Assembly (NCBI GenBank): GCA_964035795.1
Contig: OZ038323.1
Span: 11,544,786 to 11,608,785, forward strand
Direction: 5' to 3'
From: Pterobdella sp. o SKG-2022
Lineage: Eukaryota; Annelida; Clitellata; Hirudinida; Piscicolidae
DNA: 64,000 nucleotides
Positions 11,831 through 26,100 of the stretch are shown piece by piece. Numbering within the stretch: the stretch's first letter is position 1; each line of letters starts with the position of its first letter. A model generated the notes under the pieces. It was not told the origin of the DNA. It made no database searches and saw only the letters and a list, made by a program, of their open reading frames with translations. Both the position numbers and the translations under genes were made by a program.

Positions 11831-14800
11831 CTTGGGTTAAATTAGATACTCATCTTATCGATGGTTGAATGCGACAACAATGTCGTTTCCACTGGGTTTC
11901 CAGGTGTCAAGAGGAGTGGTTCCAAAACACACATTCAGAATTGGAAGTGGTATTTGGTTGAGATAAGTTATGAAAATCAAATGTAGATTTTAAAATATTG
12001 AGAGAAATATTCGAATGCGATATATCGACATGAAAAGATTTTTGATATATTTATTGTTTGAAAATTACTCCAATTTTCGACCAATTAAACTCCATCATAT
12101 GACATTGATATCATTAGCCGGAAGCTATTGAAGGCATTCAAATTGAGGATATTAGAACAACCACCACACCCTTAGCAACTCAAATCTGTTGATCGAAGAA
12201 CAAAGATCATTTTCTGCAGCATTATCTTCATGAAACAAAAGAATCGTACACAATTTTATGTCACATACAAAAGTTGAAAAGCATGTTTGGGAGGGAAGGT
12301 AGGATCGTGTGATGAATTTTTCAAAATGTTTCTGATAGGGTTTTATTGCACTGAAAGCCGCAATTTAAAATCTTATAGAAATAGCCATCTGTCATTTGTT
12401 TTCCAATTTTTTCAACGTTTTAATTTATTTCTTTTTCCACTGCGAAATTCTGAGTTTGTGTTTTTTGTTGTTTTGAGCGTGTGATGCTAACTCTTAAACA
12501 AACTTCCCGAAAGCTTATACAAATTCACAACATGCATTTAAAACTGCAAACTTGAGGAAATTCCGATAAAATTAAAGCTTTCTGGAAACAAAAAGCAGTC
12601 AATCTGTATAACAAACCTTTTATCTGTCAAGGATTTTAACTTTAATTTTAATTAATACGCTTCTGTTCCAATAAGCTCGGTTGAATATCAAGCAAGTGAT
12701 CTTGAAATTTAAAATTTTCAGAATTTTTTGTTTTTTTTTTTCAAGCAATTAATAAAGATACGATTTAAAATCTCTCTTCATTTCGCTTTTCATTGTGCGC
12801 AAAAGTTCGCATTGTGAAGTTAAGGGTGCATTAAGCTTTTAAATTGAAGGAAAAATCTCTAAAAAAACCAAAGAATAACAATAAAGGGAAGATTTTGACA
12901 ATGATTAAGGAGCTCACAGTCATAATCCCAAGAGAATTTTTATCGCCTGTGATAGCTCATTCTTCACAACAAATTAATTCAATTAATCCATATATTATTA
13001 AATAAAAATAATTGAATGTAATATTGAACTTTGAAGCAAATATTTGTACAAGAATAAGTTAATCATATTTCTACTTGTGCAGTCTCTTCTGCTATAAAAT
13101 GTGGTGTCCGGGACTCGGTGGAGTTTTGAAGAAATTATTGATGTTTTGGCAGTTTCGTGGTTTTGAACTTTTGTTGCATTGGATTGGAAGTTATAGATTT
13201 TGAAATTTAAATACAATTTTAATTAGTTGATAGAACTTTATGAGTGTATAATTTGAGAATCAAAATTTTAGTTCTGAAACACAACTTGATTTTGGAAACA
13301 AAAGCTCTGAGATTTTTATAAATGGTGAGATATTTGATTTAAAATATAATGCATCAAACTTAAAAGCTTATAAGTTTCATAAATTTATGCGCCGCTAAAC
13401 TTTCAATGTCTAAATAAAAATATATTTTTTGGAAAAATTATTGGGAAAAATGAAATCGAAAAAAAGTCTACTAGAGAGTCAACTGGTTGAAAAACATAAA
13501 GGCAACAAAATCGGGGTGCCTGGGGAAGTTCCCAAACTAAATAAGCTAGGATGATTAAGTGTCACAATGAAGGTCAGAGGGGGGTGCTAGCGCAAAGTTT
13601 AAGTTTGTTTGAGAAGAAATGAATTTGGGGAATAATCAGGTTCTTAAACTCAAAAATTTTGTTTTCATATCAGCCACCACAAACTCGTGTAGATCCCCAC
13701 CAACCACCATCAACTACATAAACTCTCTTGAATCCTTTTTTACCTTCTCAACTCTCACTTCTACTTTCATTCTTCCTATTTTTTCAACCTTCACCAACTC
13801 TATCAGTTGCCACCAACCCTCACCAAGTCCCTAAAATCCCAACCACCATAAACTCTCAAATATTTGTTATCTGCCTAACTAGCAACTCTTTCAGGTTGCT
13901 TAGATGCCTATAATTATTACCAGAATTCAAAAAATTTATTAATAATCATCGGTGGAAGCAAGCTAATTTTGAAAAGCAGAATTACATTTCCGTTTTCAAA
14001 AATATTTTCATGCTTTTAGAAAAAATTTGGTAAATAATTTTCAGCCTTTAAATTTAATTTATTTAATTATTTTGAAAATAATTTTTTTTTTTGATCTTTT
14101 TATACTAAAACCCTTCCATGCAACCATCAAAAACATCAAACTCCACGTCATGTCATTTAATCACCAAATGTCCATCTGCATACATTTTTCATCTCTACCA
14201 GTACCTAGTTTAATGTTCGATCACTCCAGTCATCCATTCATAACAAACAAAAACTCATTAATCAAATTTGCTTGAAATTTAAAACCCAATAGTTCGTCAT
14301 TCGATTGGCCATCTTTATTTGGATATATTTTTTCTTCAAATCTCATCTAATCACTTTAAAACCCCCTTGCTTCTAGAAAGTAAATGACAACTTACTTTTG
14401 AAACTTTTCAATTTACAATTTGAAATTAAAAATTTGCATTCCTTTCTCCGACGCCTCACTGCACAACATGTTATAAATAATTGACACGTCACTTGAGCAC
14501 AGATTTCTGTTGGATCAGAGAAGTTTCTACCTAATGTTGGTTGAGAAGAACTGACTGATTTTGATGATCTATAAAGTTAACGCAGTTACAAACTGGTATT
14601 AAACACTGAAGAAAAATAGCTTCGTGTCGAGAATGCTTGATGAAGAAATACTAGAAGAATAGTCATCACAAACATGCACCAAATTGGTAGTCGTTTTGGG
14701 GAGATTAAAACTTCTTGGATGTGGCAAGTGATCTAGTGAAAGTAAAATTTTCCGTTAAGTAAAACAACAAGGGAAACCTTTCACCCACTGGAACCTTGAT

Positions 14801-17660
14801 TAAGTTAATGGAAACCGACTAAAGATAAAACATTTGAGTTAGTGTGTGTGGTGAAGCTGTTCTGAAATTTTAAAAAGCACCAGATTCAGAGGGTGAGGGG
14901 TTGTGTGACTCCAGGAAGTTAGTACCAGTCACACGCCAATTGGCTCTTTGATTTCCATAACACGACCATGATACGCTAGCAGCGAGAATAATCATTTTTG
15001 ACGGCACTGTTATGAAAACGTGCGAGGATTAAGGAAAACAAATACAATGTACTTTTGAAAGCGCCTTTGCTAGTCATTTTTCTGTTGTAAATTAATCTAA
15101 AGCAAAGGTTATAATAAATATGTTTAAATGAGGTTTTCAAGTTGAAATTTGTTGCATGAGTTTTAAATGAAAGTTTTGAGAGGGGTGGGGGAAATTATGG
15201 GGTTGAGGCAAGTATTTGTTAAGGAAAAATGCATTTCAAGATGCACGCATGTGAGTTATAAAGGAATTTGTTGGGAAGAAGAGGGTGCATTTCCTGGGAA
15301 GAAGAGGGCAGAGAGAAGGTGCATTTGTTGGAGAGAAGAGGGCGGAGAGAGGGTGCATTTGTTGGAAAAAAGAGGGCGGAGAGAGGATGCATTTGTTGGA
15401 GAAAAGAGGGCGGAGAGAGGGTGCATTTGTTGGAGCAAGCATTGAAGTTTGATATATTTGATAGCTTGTTATAGAAACACGTGAAATTTCGAAATGTCAG
15501 ACAGTCAAACAATGGAGCCGCACCACAATTCAACTTTTGACAAATTGTAAATAGGTAGTCGTATATGTTTGTGCCGCAGTGCTTGCCATCAATTTGCTGA
15601 AGACAATGTCGCAAAATGTCAAAGAGGAAGTTGCAAGTGCGTCATTCAAGTGGCTGCAGAATATAGCATTTTTAGATTTTAAAAACCCTAATTAAACTTT
15701 TCTTTTCTGAAGCTGATTAAAACAAAATTTCGCAGACATTTGGAAAAGGCATTTCAAAATCACAATTTATTTCAAAATGCCATTTTTAAAGGTATAAATA
15801 AGGACGCCTTAAAAATGCTCCTGAAGCAGCTTTATTGCTGCCCCGAAACAAAGACAGAGACTGCCACAAGTTGAATATTCATCGTAATAAACATGAAAGG
15901 CATTTTTGAATGCATGCTGCGGCAAAAATACCTGATGGATCATTAATGTGCCTCTCATCGATTCTCTTTACAAGGGTAATCTCAGACTTCAGATTCTGCT
16001 ATATAATGACTCGAAACAAATAAAATAAATGAAAATTAAGTAAAACTGCTTGGACTGCCGAATTTTGATGGCTTATTCCACAAAACCTCTAAAATGGTCT
16101 CAAAGGGAGACAACTAAGTTGGAGAGTTTGGAAGTGAACTAACTGTATTTTGAAATTTATTTTTGGAGAAGTTTGAGGAGTGAGATAGTAAATGACTAAT
16201 TATTTTTAAAATGTCACATGTTATCTTTCGCAAATGAGAAAATTTTTTGAAATATTGTTTCATGAAAGCTTTTTGAACTTAATATGCAATGGTTGAATAT
16301 TATTTCTCACAAAAAGTGAACTTATGACAGAAACATCGATTTGAGGCGACAGCAATAAAAAGCACGACAACTCAACCTTGTCACCAGACGATGTTTCCAT
16401 AAGCATGCTTCAATGCAGCATTTCGTCTGCTTAGAATATTTTTAAATGATCCAGTGTCTGAAATTCGATTCCCTTTTATTCGCTATCATTAAGTTTTTGT
16501 TACATTTCTCATATTCCATTAGGTTCATCATCCCAAGCAATTGTCATTTCGTAATTTTTTTCGCTGAACTTAAAAGTAAATCATACCCTTCTTGAATATA
16601 ATCTTCAGGAAATCTTTTTCAAAAGTCGAATAAGTAGGTATGCCACAACTCTGGCTAGAAGACTAATTTAATAGAACAAAGGCTTTTATTCATGAATTCA
16701 ATAAGGAATTCTTGCGTATATTAGGTCGAGTTCAATATGTGCCGTTCATTTTTTTTTCCATTTGCATCTCCATAAAAGAACTGCACTAATTAAAAAAGCC
16801 GATGGGAGTTTAAAAAGTATAATGAGGAGAGTGGAAGCTGCGGCTTCAGTCTGGTGGTGAGAAGTTTCCAATTGTGGCACGATGATTGAAGTAGATTTGA
16901 AATTTTTGAAACTTGAGTCATTGATTAGTTTTTAATGATTTGTAAATAAAAGAAAAGCTTAAATACTTTTGGTGAATTTAAATTTTTAAAAACTTAATGA
17001 TCCTCCTTTTGAAAGCAACACGCTACACAAAGCACAATTGAGTTCTCAAACAGGCGTACAAAAAGCTTGATAAATTTAAAAGTGAATAAAATTTAAAAAA
17101 TTAATCACGAAAAATAATTAAAAATTGTCATCAATCAAAGTTTTTGGTACCTCACATTTTGAATTTTAAGCTCTCAAAAAAAGTTTCCTCACAAACTTCG
17201 AGTGAAAAACATACTTCAGGCAAAGATCCAAGTTGTAATTATAAAAAATTAGAAAAGATTTTTATCAAAAAAGATCGTTCTATCTTCCATTAATTTGCAG
17301 TTCATAATGATTATTTAGAAGAATCGTCTAGAAAAGAAAGCAGGTGTCGTTTTTTTCAAGTGTTTTTATTGCACGAAAAGTTCTTGTGAAAGCCACTCGA
17401 CGGTTTAAACTTGTAGGAAACTACTAAATTTATCGTTGGTTGCTTTTTTAATTCTAAATTTTCTATCTTAGCCACTTCTAGTTAGGTCATTTTTTTTTTG
17501 CTGATATATGACCAACTTTTTCAACATTTTTTTGAAAAACCCACAAAATCTCACAGTGCTTAAAAGTAAATATTGAACAGACGTCACTGCAACTAAAAAT
17601 TTAAGATATTTTAAAAAAATTTTTAAACAGTTAAAACTGAATAACCTCAGACCCAAAACG
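11831..17660. other. Long AT-rich gene-poor region
   Basis: No exon passes inspection over nearly 6 kb. Open frames here are short and low in complexity. The only structured element is the minisatellite at 15285-15435. The last part holds the 5' flank of the receptor gene. Confidence 0.5.
15285..15435. repeat. Minisatellite, 34-base unit, about 4.5 copies
   Basis: Unit GTGCATTTGTTGGAGAGAAG followed by AGGGCGGAGAGAGG, repeated with a few substitutions. The strand is purine-rich. The unit length is not a multiple of three, so the repeat stays open in several frames on both strands and produces spurious Cys-rich ORFs. Confidence 0.9.
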
Positions 17661-20600
17661 ATGGAGGAGGCGGCAGAAGAACTGTTGTACTACGACTATG
17701 ACCCAGTAGCCAGGATATACCGTCTTCGCAACACCACCTACATCACCCAGTCCATCTTTGCAGACCCTGCAACCACCACCTCGAACACCTCCCACTTCAG
17801 CACCATCAGCCCCTACCCCACATGGCATCTGGCCCTCTTTGGATTGCTTGCTTCCTGCGTCAGTGTGGTCACCATAGCAGGAAACCTCGTCGTCATTCTC
17901 TCCTTCATCATCGTGCCCAGCATCAGACAACCTTCTAACTATTTCATAGCCTCTCTGGCTGTGAGTGATCTTTTGATAGGTGTAGTCTCTATGCCTTTTT
18001 ACACCATCTACCTGCTCTTCGGCGAGAAGTGGCCTCTGGGACCAGCCCTGTGTGACTTGTGGCTCTCGGTCGACTACACGCTGTGTATGTGTTCAATCTA
18101 TACAGTATTTTGCATCACTGTTGATCGCTTTTGCTCAGTTAAACATCCTGCAAAATATCGGAAATGGAGGACAAGTCGTAAGGTTGGTTCAGTTGTGTTT
18201 GCTACGTGGGCAGTGCCCATCTTTGTCTTCTTCACCACAATCATCGGCTGGCAGTTCTTCACCAATCGAACCGTGCCACCAGAAAAATGTTACGTGCAGT
18301 ACCTCGAGGTAGCCCTCTTCAACTGCATCCTACAGATCGGCTACTTCTGGATCACCCTGGCCGCCATGATCACCCTTTACATCGCTATTTACAGAGTGGC
18401 ATCAGACCTTCACAGACGTTCAGAAGCAAAACGCAATCAAAACATGGCTGCGTTGTTTTCAATGGCGGGAAAAACTGTCAATCATATGAACTCAGTTCTC
18501 GCCATGACTTACAAGCCCAACGAAGCACTCGAAAACGTTGACGAAACGAGACCGCTTCAAGCACACGACGTACAACAAAATAACAATGGAAACTTTATCG
18601 AATCATCAAAACATCATACGTGCTCAGCTGAAAAGCTACATAACGCGAGTAATGACGTTAAAGCAATAGAAGAAAATATTTGCAAAGTTCTCACGAGCAC
18701 TCAACCAGACCCGCCTTCAATCGTGGTGCACCGCGTGAGCAGTGAAGAGTCACAAGAGTCGATGCACAACCAACAGATGCCAGATTCCAACAAATATTTT
18801 TTACAAACACAACCTTCACTGCTCAAACGACCCGTCAGCACTCATGATAAACTATGCAGGACGAGTATAAAGAAGAGGAAACACCACAGTTTTGATGCCA
18901 GTTATGCGGGTCACTTGGGTGGCGAACATCTGTGGGAAAGCACATTTAAAATACAAGATTATCAACAAAAACATGAAAAATATTGTAATGCTTTTGACCA
19001 CAAAATTTCCAGTCGGCGTGATGAAACAAAAGAAAAGTATGGAGAGCAATCGATCGAATCGCACCCAGTAAACAATTTGAACGCACTCGATAATACTCAT
19101 GAAACGGAAGGAAAAAATAATTTACTGGGAAGCAAACCTTCAAACCAAAACAAAATATTCAATTTCAACCTTGTTTATATAGACCACTTCTCAAACTCGA
19201 AATCGAAAAGCATTTTGGAGCCCTTAAGAGCCCAGATAGCCACCGCAATGTGCCGATTGAATGTGCCGAGTCTGCTTCCATCATCTCGACACTCCATCGA
19301 TGCTACAGCAGAAAACCCGTCTCAACAGACCGAGGATGGCAAGGGCTGGCTGAGCACCCTGGTGGAGCAGCTGAGTGGACGAGGAAGGTCCCTCTCACTG
19401 AGGTCTTCATCGGTGGTGGAGCGGATGATGAGAGGGTACAGTGTGACTCAAGCCTCCGTCATTGACAACAAACATAACTGCGAACTGGCTGATGAACCCA
19501 AAAAAAAAGAGTTAAAAGGTTTTATTTTGAATATAACTACATTGAAATAATATTCTTCCAATGCTGTCTTGAATGCATAATCATCATCATCATCATGTCG
19601 ACCGCAGTCGAACTTCTATGACTTTGTTTTTCCAATACTCCCTATCGCTCATAGCTGTTTCTAAATCTTCTTTATCAAGATTAGTATCATCAGTTAGTTG
19701 GTTGATAAAATTTCGAGCTGGTCTTTTTCTAGTATTTTTACCACATCTTGGCTCCCATAGTATCATCAGTTAGTGAATGCATAAAGACATGCCTAAAATA
19801 AACGGCCATATCAAACAAACATTATATTTTGCTGGGAATATAATTGAAGTTATAAATTTTTATTGTTTTTTCATTGCGTGCATTCAAACAGGCGCAGCGG
19901 AAGTGAAGCACGACAAGCCCACGAAGAGCTTCAGGTCGGCATCTTGCACTGGTGTCCTTCCTAGCAGGTTGTGCCAGCTGCCTCACGTCGATGCCCTCAA
20001 ACACAAAAACTCCGTCAACTTCGCACCCAAGTTGATAGAAAACAAGTCTTTTCTCGAAATAAAGGATCATTACTCCGACGATGATACAGACTCAGACATG
20101 TCGAATGATGGTCGTTTGAGATTAATCCAGTTTTATTTCAGAGTTTATTGAATTTAAATTCTTATAAACTTCATAAATTTTTTGTTCTTGAATCCAACAA
20201 GCTTTGTTTTCAATTATAAATGATTCTGTTGATATCTCGCGCATTATTTGGCCACATCTCTTTATTACCAGCCGTTTCCGAATGTTGCTCTCCTCTTCCG
20301 CATCCTTCAAAGCACAGCCGTACTCTGGCATTCAAAGTGCTTTCAATTTGCCTCCAAAATAATAGTATATTCTTGCCATAAAAGGTACATTTGAGTTTTC
20401 AAAAGGTCATCACGGTTCCATCATAGCGAGTAGATTTGGAGAAATTTAAGAGTCGAGAGAAGATATTTTGAGGCCGGATGTTGAACATTGAAGGGCACAA
20501 CCATAAAAAAACTTTGTTGTATGAATATGCTGAGATTAAGCAGACCTTAGTGTACATATTTCAGAAACATCTAAATGTATTTTTCAACTAAGTCTAAATA

Positions 20601-21143
20601 ATTTATTGTACAAACGTCGACCAAACAGATCACCAAAATGAAGACATTGGAACAGTGCTACCCTCCTTATGTGTGCGATTGGATGCCAACACCATCATCA
20701 CCAACCCCTACTACTCTTCTCTGCAAGCTTCAGACCACCAAACCGCTCAACAACCAGAAAATATCGCTGAACTCGGTCAAAAATCAATCGAAGGAGGGGT
20801 GAAATTCCAATCGATCGACAACCACAAGTTACTCCTCCACAAACAACAACGGCAAATATCACAACAGAGCAAGTTCAAGAACAGAACAACCAAAGCCTTA
20901 AGAACCATCACCATAATCTTGGGCGCCTTCATGTTGTGTTGGACACCTTGGCACATCCTCTCCATGATCATGGGCTTCTGCAACGATCCCAGAAGGTGCG
21001 TATCTCCTACCCTTTACAGCATCTCTTATTGGTTGTGCTACATCAACAGCCCCATCAACCCATTCTGCTACGCCTTCGCCAACCAACAATTCAAACAGGC
21101 TTTTCTGCGAATCATGCGGTTCGACTGGAGGAGAAAACATTGA
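17661..21143 (+). CDS. B-type muscarinic acetylcholine receptor (GPCR)
   Basis: Three coding exons, 17661-19518, 19892-20110 and 20629-21143, joined in phase 1, give 863 residues. Class A receptor: extracellular tail with N-glycosylation sites (N24, N42), TM1-TM5 at about residues 56-246, a huge third cytoplasmic loop (about 250-775), then TM6-TM7. Seen residues: D103 (2.50), D138 (3.32, amine anchor) in DLWLSVDYT, DRF 155-157 in place of DRY, C131/C210 disulphide pair, CWTPWH (W797), YWLCYIN and NPFCY 836-840. DLWLSVDYT, YWLCYINSPINPFCY and ANQQFK match the muscarinic family; TM2-TM4 resemble arthropod mAChR-B most. Known B-type receptors couple to Gi/o and respond poorly to classical muscarinic drugs. 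The middle exon lies wholly in the loop and could be alternatively used. Confidence 0.92.
19585..19771 (-). mobile_element. 3'-end remnant of a LINE in receptor intron 1
   Basis: Read on the minus strand, this stretch translates to a C-terminal retrotransposon tail: a W-P-x-C-G-K start (WEPRCGKNTRKRP), a short helix, DREYWKNKVIE, then a stop and an ATGATGATG tail. The pattern W..P..GK..R.RP......DR..W is typical of the end of LINE ORF2 proteins (RTE-like and related). It is 5'-truncated, antisense to the host gene, and carries a 16-base direct repeat (CTAACTGATGATACTA) at its 5' boundary and inside. Confidence 0.6.
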
Positions 21144-23171
21144 AAATAAGTTTTCAGCCGATAAATTTTCCCTTGGAATTCATCACATTTGTGAATGTAT
21201 TAAATAAGCATTTAAAATATTGGAGACTTTTGCATGAGAAGTTTGGAAAAGAATAAATGATGGAGAACTCTTTTCGTCTGAAGTGCACAAAATCAATCGC
21301 ATCGATTTCTAATCCACGATCAATGCTCGCTCCATCTCTTTCCATATCTCTCCCATTTTCCTCCATCTCTTCCATTTCTTTTCTTATCTCTCCCAACTTC
21401 CTCCATCTTTCTCATCTCCCACCACTTTTTCCATTTTCCACTTCCCACCATACCTCCCACTTCTCACCATATCTTCCATCTTACAACCGATCTCTCTTCC
21501 ACGTACGACTCTCACTGCGTGTATTCAAAGGCATAAAAGAAAGAGATATATCCCTTCAATAACTTGTTTTGCTGCGTAATAAACATAAAAAAGTCAGAAA
21601 GGCATGCGACTTTTGCATTTCTTTCTGAGGTCCTCAACGTTTCAAAAAACCGTAATTCAAGAGAGGGATAATTAAGTGTCGTCTTATGATCCCCAAGCCA
21701 GAGCTCACAAGAATGTTTTTTGACGACCAAATTATCGTCATTTCACTGATAATTCTTTCAACTTTCCATTTGCTTTCTAACAATTTTCAATGCTTGACAT
21801 GCAAAACAAAATATCGTTTTTTTCAACTTTGTTTAATAATTCGAAGCGTTTTTTGAATTCACGCACTTACATCACTTTTCGTGCTTTCACGTCATAATCT
21901 TCCTCTTTCATCCTCTTCTCTTATTTCCGGCCCATTACAAGACTTATAAAAACGTTTGCAACTTTATAAAAAAGCAAAACAAAGATTTAGATGTGCTGGG
22001 GTAGCCTGTAACAAAAGCATCAAACACTTTTCAATTTGCCAAGCGAGAGTAAAGGCCTTTTCAATATGAAGAATGTATCAATTAATTATCTCAAAAATCT
22101 CGAAGCATCAGTTTTCACGGAATTTTTTTAATTTTCAAAACAAAAAGCCTCTTACACCAACGGCTTAAAACTGAGCATTTAGGCCTGGATGCGATTAAAG
22201 AGGTGCACCAACCACAGCACAAGGCTCCCCTCTCTGGCACCGTTACCCGTCAAACTTGAGAAACAATATTTATTTTACAGACTCTTTATTTTCGTGTGGT
22301 TTGAACAGTGCATGACTTTAGCTGAAGAAAAAGTCTAATATATAGACGAGATTTTATATTTTACATGAGTTTTATACTTTTACACGAGCAAAGTAAACTA
22401 ATAACTGAAATGTACAAATAGCAAAAATATAGAAATCATAAAATGAATCAATAAAAAAAACACTAAATAGGGCATTTGTGCTTTTGTCGTAAATAGAGTA
22501 TATTTTATGTGCACGATGTACGTAGAGATTTGAGCGGCTATTTGCGTCATGTTAGTTGTTTTGATAGCTAAAAATTTTATTTTCTCAAACTGTAGCTATG
22601 TGCCATAACAAACTTTTTCATTTCTGTCTTACTCCTGATTTAAAATTGATACTGTATTCAATACTCAAAAGCACTTCAAAGCATTTTATTTAAAAGATAG
22701 TAGAAATATGAAACTTGCAACAGCGCAAAATAATGTGGTTTTTTTATATTGCATTGTGACAGTTTTGTCTGTTTTAATAAAAAAAATACACTTCCTCGTT
22801 GTTAATTTACATGTGAGACCGAGGCAATCTGTCGGGCTTAAGATGAAACACAACACAAGGGCACAAAATGCCTCAATCTTAGATTTAGTGGAATATATTA
22901 TATAAATTAGATTCTCTAGCCATTATTTTTACTTCAAATAATAAACAAATGTGCAATTGAATTAATAATTCGAGTACTGTATAAACAGAGAACGTTTCAA
23001 GACGATTTGAAGCATAAAATCTTAATTCACGCATTCCTTAAAGACGATTAAAATTTCTTAAGTTTAATCTGCCATAAAGACTAGGATATATGTTGATAGA
23101 GCAACTTTTCATATCTAAACACAACACACACATTAAATAGAATTTTCCATCACTTCATTTGCAGCTTCTTT
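21144..23171. other. Convergent intergenic region
   Basis: Spacer between the 3' ends of the receptor gene (plus) and the transporter gene (minus). It has a pyrimidine-rich stretch at 21350-21480 and otherwise AT-rich sequence. No exon seen. Confidence 0.55.
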
Positions 23172-26100
23172 TCATTTGCTTATATTTTCCGCAGGCAAGC
23201 CTTCGGGGCCGTTGGATGCGGCAAGCTCACTGGCTTCACTCCTTTCTGCATTGCTTCTTCTCACTTCGTCGTCCTCATCCTCATCTCCAAACTTCTCATA
23301 CGCTACTGGTCCCATATTTATTCGTTCTTTCTTTTCAATCAAGTTCTGAAAGATCGGGGCTCGATTATTCATTGAAAAAGGAGGATAAAAGATGATATGG
23401 TAAGCAAATAATATAGATGAAAGAAATCCAAGCTGAGAACAAACAAGATGTGACAATCAGTACGAAATAAAACTAATACTATCACCACACATCATTTTGA
23501 AAATTATTCACAAAAACAACTTTATAATTATCGTCACATCTCATCTCACCACAGAACCATCACACACCACACCACAATTCCACCTCACCCCAACAGACCA
23601 CCCACCTCTGTCTCCCCTTTCCTTGAAGGATCTCTCAGCAGAACCATAAAGGGGGCATAGATGGCATTCGTCAAAGCCATCAGCCACATTAACCTTCAGA
23701 AAATAGATTTTAAAATTTATTCAAGTTGAATTACGAGTGAAAAATATTTTTAAAAAATTATTTAAACTAACTTATGAGTAGAAAATATATTTGAAAAACT
23801 ATTCAAAATGAGATTATGAGTGGAGATTTGCAATATTGACATTATTTTAAGAAAATAAAAAAAATTTTGAAAATTTTGAAAATTAGCTTACGAGTAAAAT
23901 AAAAAAAAATAATTATTAAATTAACTTGCAAGCAAAATCTATTAAAAGGTGAAATTAAGGAAGAAGAGAGCTGATTGGCTGCAGTGATTACAACTCATTT
24001 TCAATTGTTTATGCTTGAAGAGACCCAAAATTATTTGGAATTTGTTTATTTTTAATAGGTTTACGCAGTTAATTTGTTTTTATTAAAAAATAAGTTATAT
24101 TTTCATTAAATAATCCAGTTATAAGCGCCTAATATATAGATTTAAAAAATATAATTTTCCACTTATTGAATCAATTTTTTCATAATTAAACAAAAATAAA
24201 CTAAAATATGATAAAAATCAAGTAATAATAAAATAAATCAGCTTATAGAGGTTTGAACTGACCATTTGAAACTGATGCTCTTTATGATTGGGCCACTCAC
24301 TGCAGGACCTGTTATGGACTCAAGCTTTTGAATTATCTCCTTGATATTTATTTATTATTCATTCATATTTTAAAGGTTTAAAGAATTATCAAATTATTAT
24401 TTTTTGGAACTAAATTATTATTCATATAGTATTTTTTTTGTTTTTTTATGTTTGTTTATTGGTTATGTATGACTGTTTAATTTGGAGAGTGGATATTATA
24501 GCATTAAAAATGCATTTCCCAGTTTTTTCACAATATATATTTTAAAATTAATTCTAGAATTTTTTAGATAATTAAATTTTTTCATCTCGAACATACATTT
24601 TTTTAGAGTTTCACTCCATAATTTTTCGCTTATTAGCTGCAAGCAGTTGAAAGGAAGGGAGAACTTGAAAGAAACACCAAATAATCGCGCAGAAAAAACA
24701 TGGTTAAATTAATCATAATATTTTTATTTCCCATGTTCGCAAATCTTTTGGAACGTCGCCACATGCTTGCAGACGAAAGGGGAAGTTTAAAAACAAAATA
24801 AACATAGTATTGCTAATGAAAGCCATATTTTAGTTTTTTCTCTTTTTCCAAGTTTTAAAAACTTTTTAATTATTGAAAAATTAATGAAAAACTTATAAAA
24901 ATTCCTGTTTTGGGATAAATGTTGAGACATTGTTAGTTTTTTCATACTCGAAAAAGATTTAATCTACGAGATGTGTAATTGAATGCTTTTCAATTTGTCA
25001 AATCTTCATTTAAAAGGGAGGTATGTTTTGGAGTGATTTATCAAAATTGTTGATGTTAGAAACAACTTCCCGTAATTAATTTTTTACTTATTTAAAACAC
25101 TGATTTACATCTCACTATACTATATCACACCACTACATCAAAACCACACAAAATCACAACTAAGCACACAACTCCATCACAACCCACTACCACATCATCT
25201 AGCACCACATACCAACAACCCCCCCCCACCACACTAACCAACAGCAAATCCCACACAGAACGCTACATCAGCGATGGCATACACACTTCCATACACAGCC
25301 ACATGCCTCAAGTCCACAAGGTAGGCCATGATTGGCATCATTGCTGAATCTACCATGCCTGGGTGTGGTTGCAGAATGGAGGTGTAGTGTCAATTTAAGA
25401 TGACGTCAATGGAATGCAATTATCAGCCTTTATGATCACTCATTTCAACCGCTAGGAGTTCAGGGAAAACTGCTTTTTTGCTCGAGTTTTCTAGCTCCAT
25501 TATACATTGAGCATTCGAAATGAAAAATTTGTATTGTTTTTAATGAATGTGATTTTTTTTTGTGAAAGTGTACACCAAACGATCATTCACTTGTTTGCTT
25601 AACGCTATATAAACCAACATTAATATTAAAATGACTAAACCGGATGTTGAATGCTTAAACTGACCAATGGCAAAGCCCCATCCGGCGTTTGGTAACAACA
25701 AATGCTCAAACTTCGTCGAAAATGGAATCTTCAAAAAAATAAAATTGAAACAGTTTTGATGTAACTTCCAAAATAAAATTTATATGTATTTGAAATTGAA
25801 GACAAATATTAAAATTTGCAGCCATCTTAATCAGTAATGATAATGATACCCACAGCAAACAAGCACAACGCCACCAACATCATCCCCAGCATGGCACTCA
25901 TCCATCTAGCGAGTGTTTTGGAATTAATACATTCTGTTGAAATTTGTATAATTTTAGCAAAAATTAAAAGAACTTCCAAATGAAATTGAGCCACGTAACC
26001 ACAAAACTCAAAATTCAATACAAACAGTTTAACCTTGGCAACATTTTTTATGCAACAAAAAGATTATTTCAATAGGATATACGATATACCCACACACCCC

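Noticed and set aside
15167..15614. Several Cys/Arg-rich and Ser/Pro-rich ORFs on both strands
   Set aside because: They come from the 34-base minisatellite, which stays open in many frames; composition is repeat-driven.
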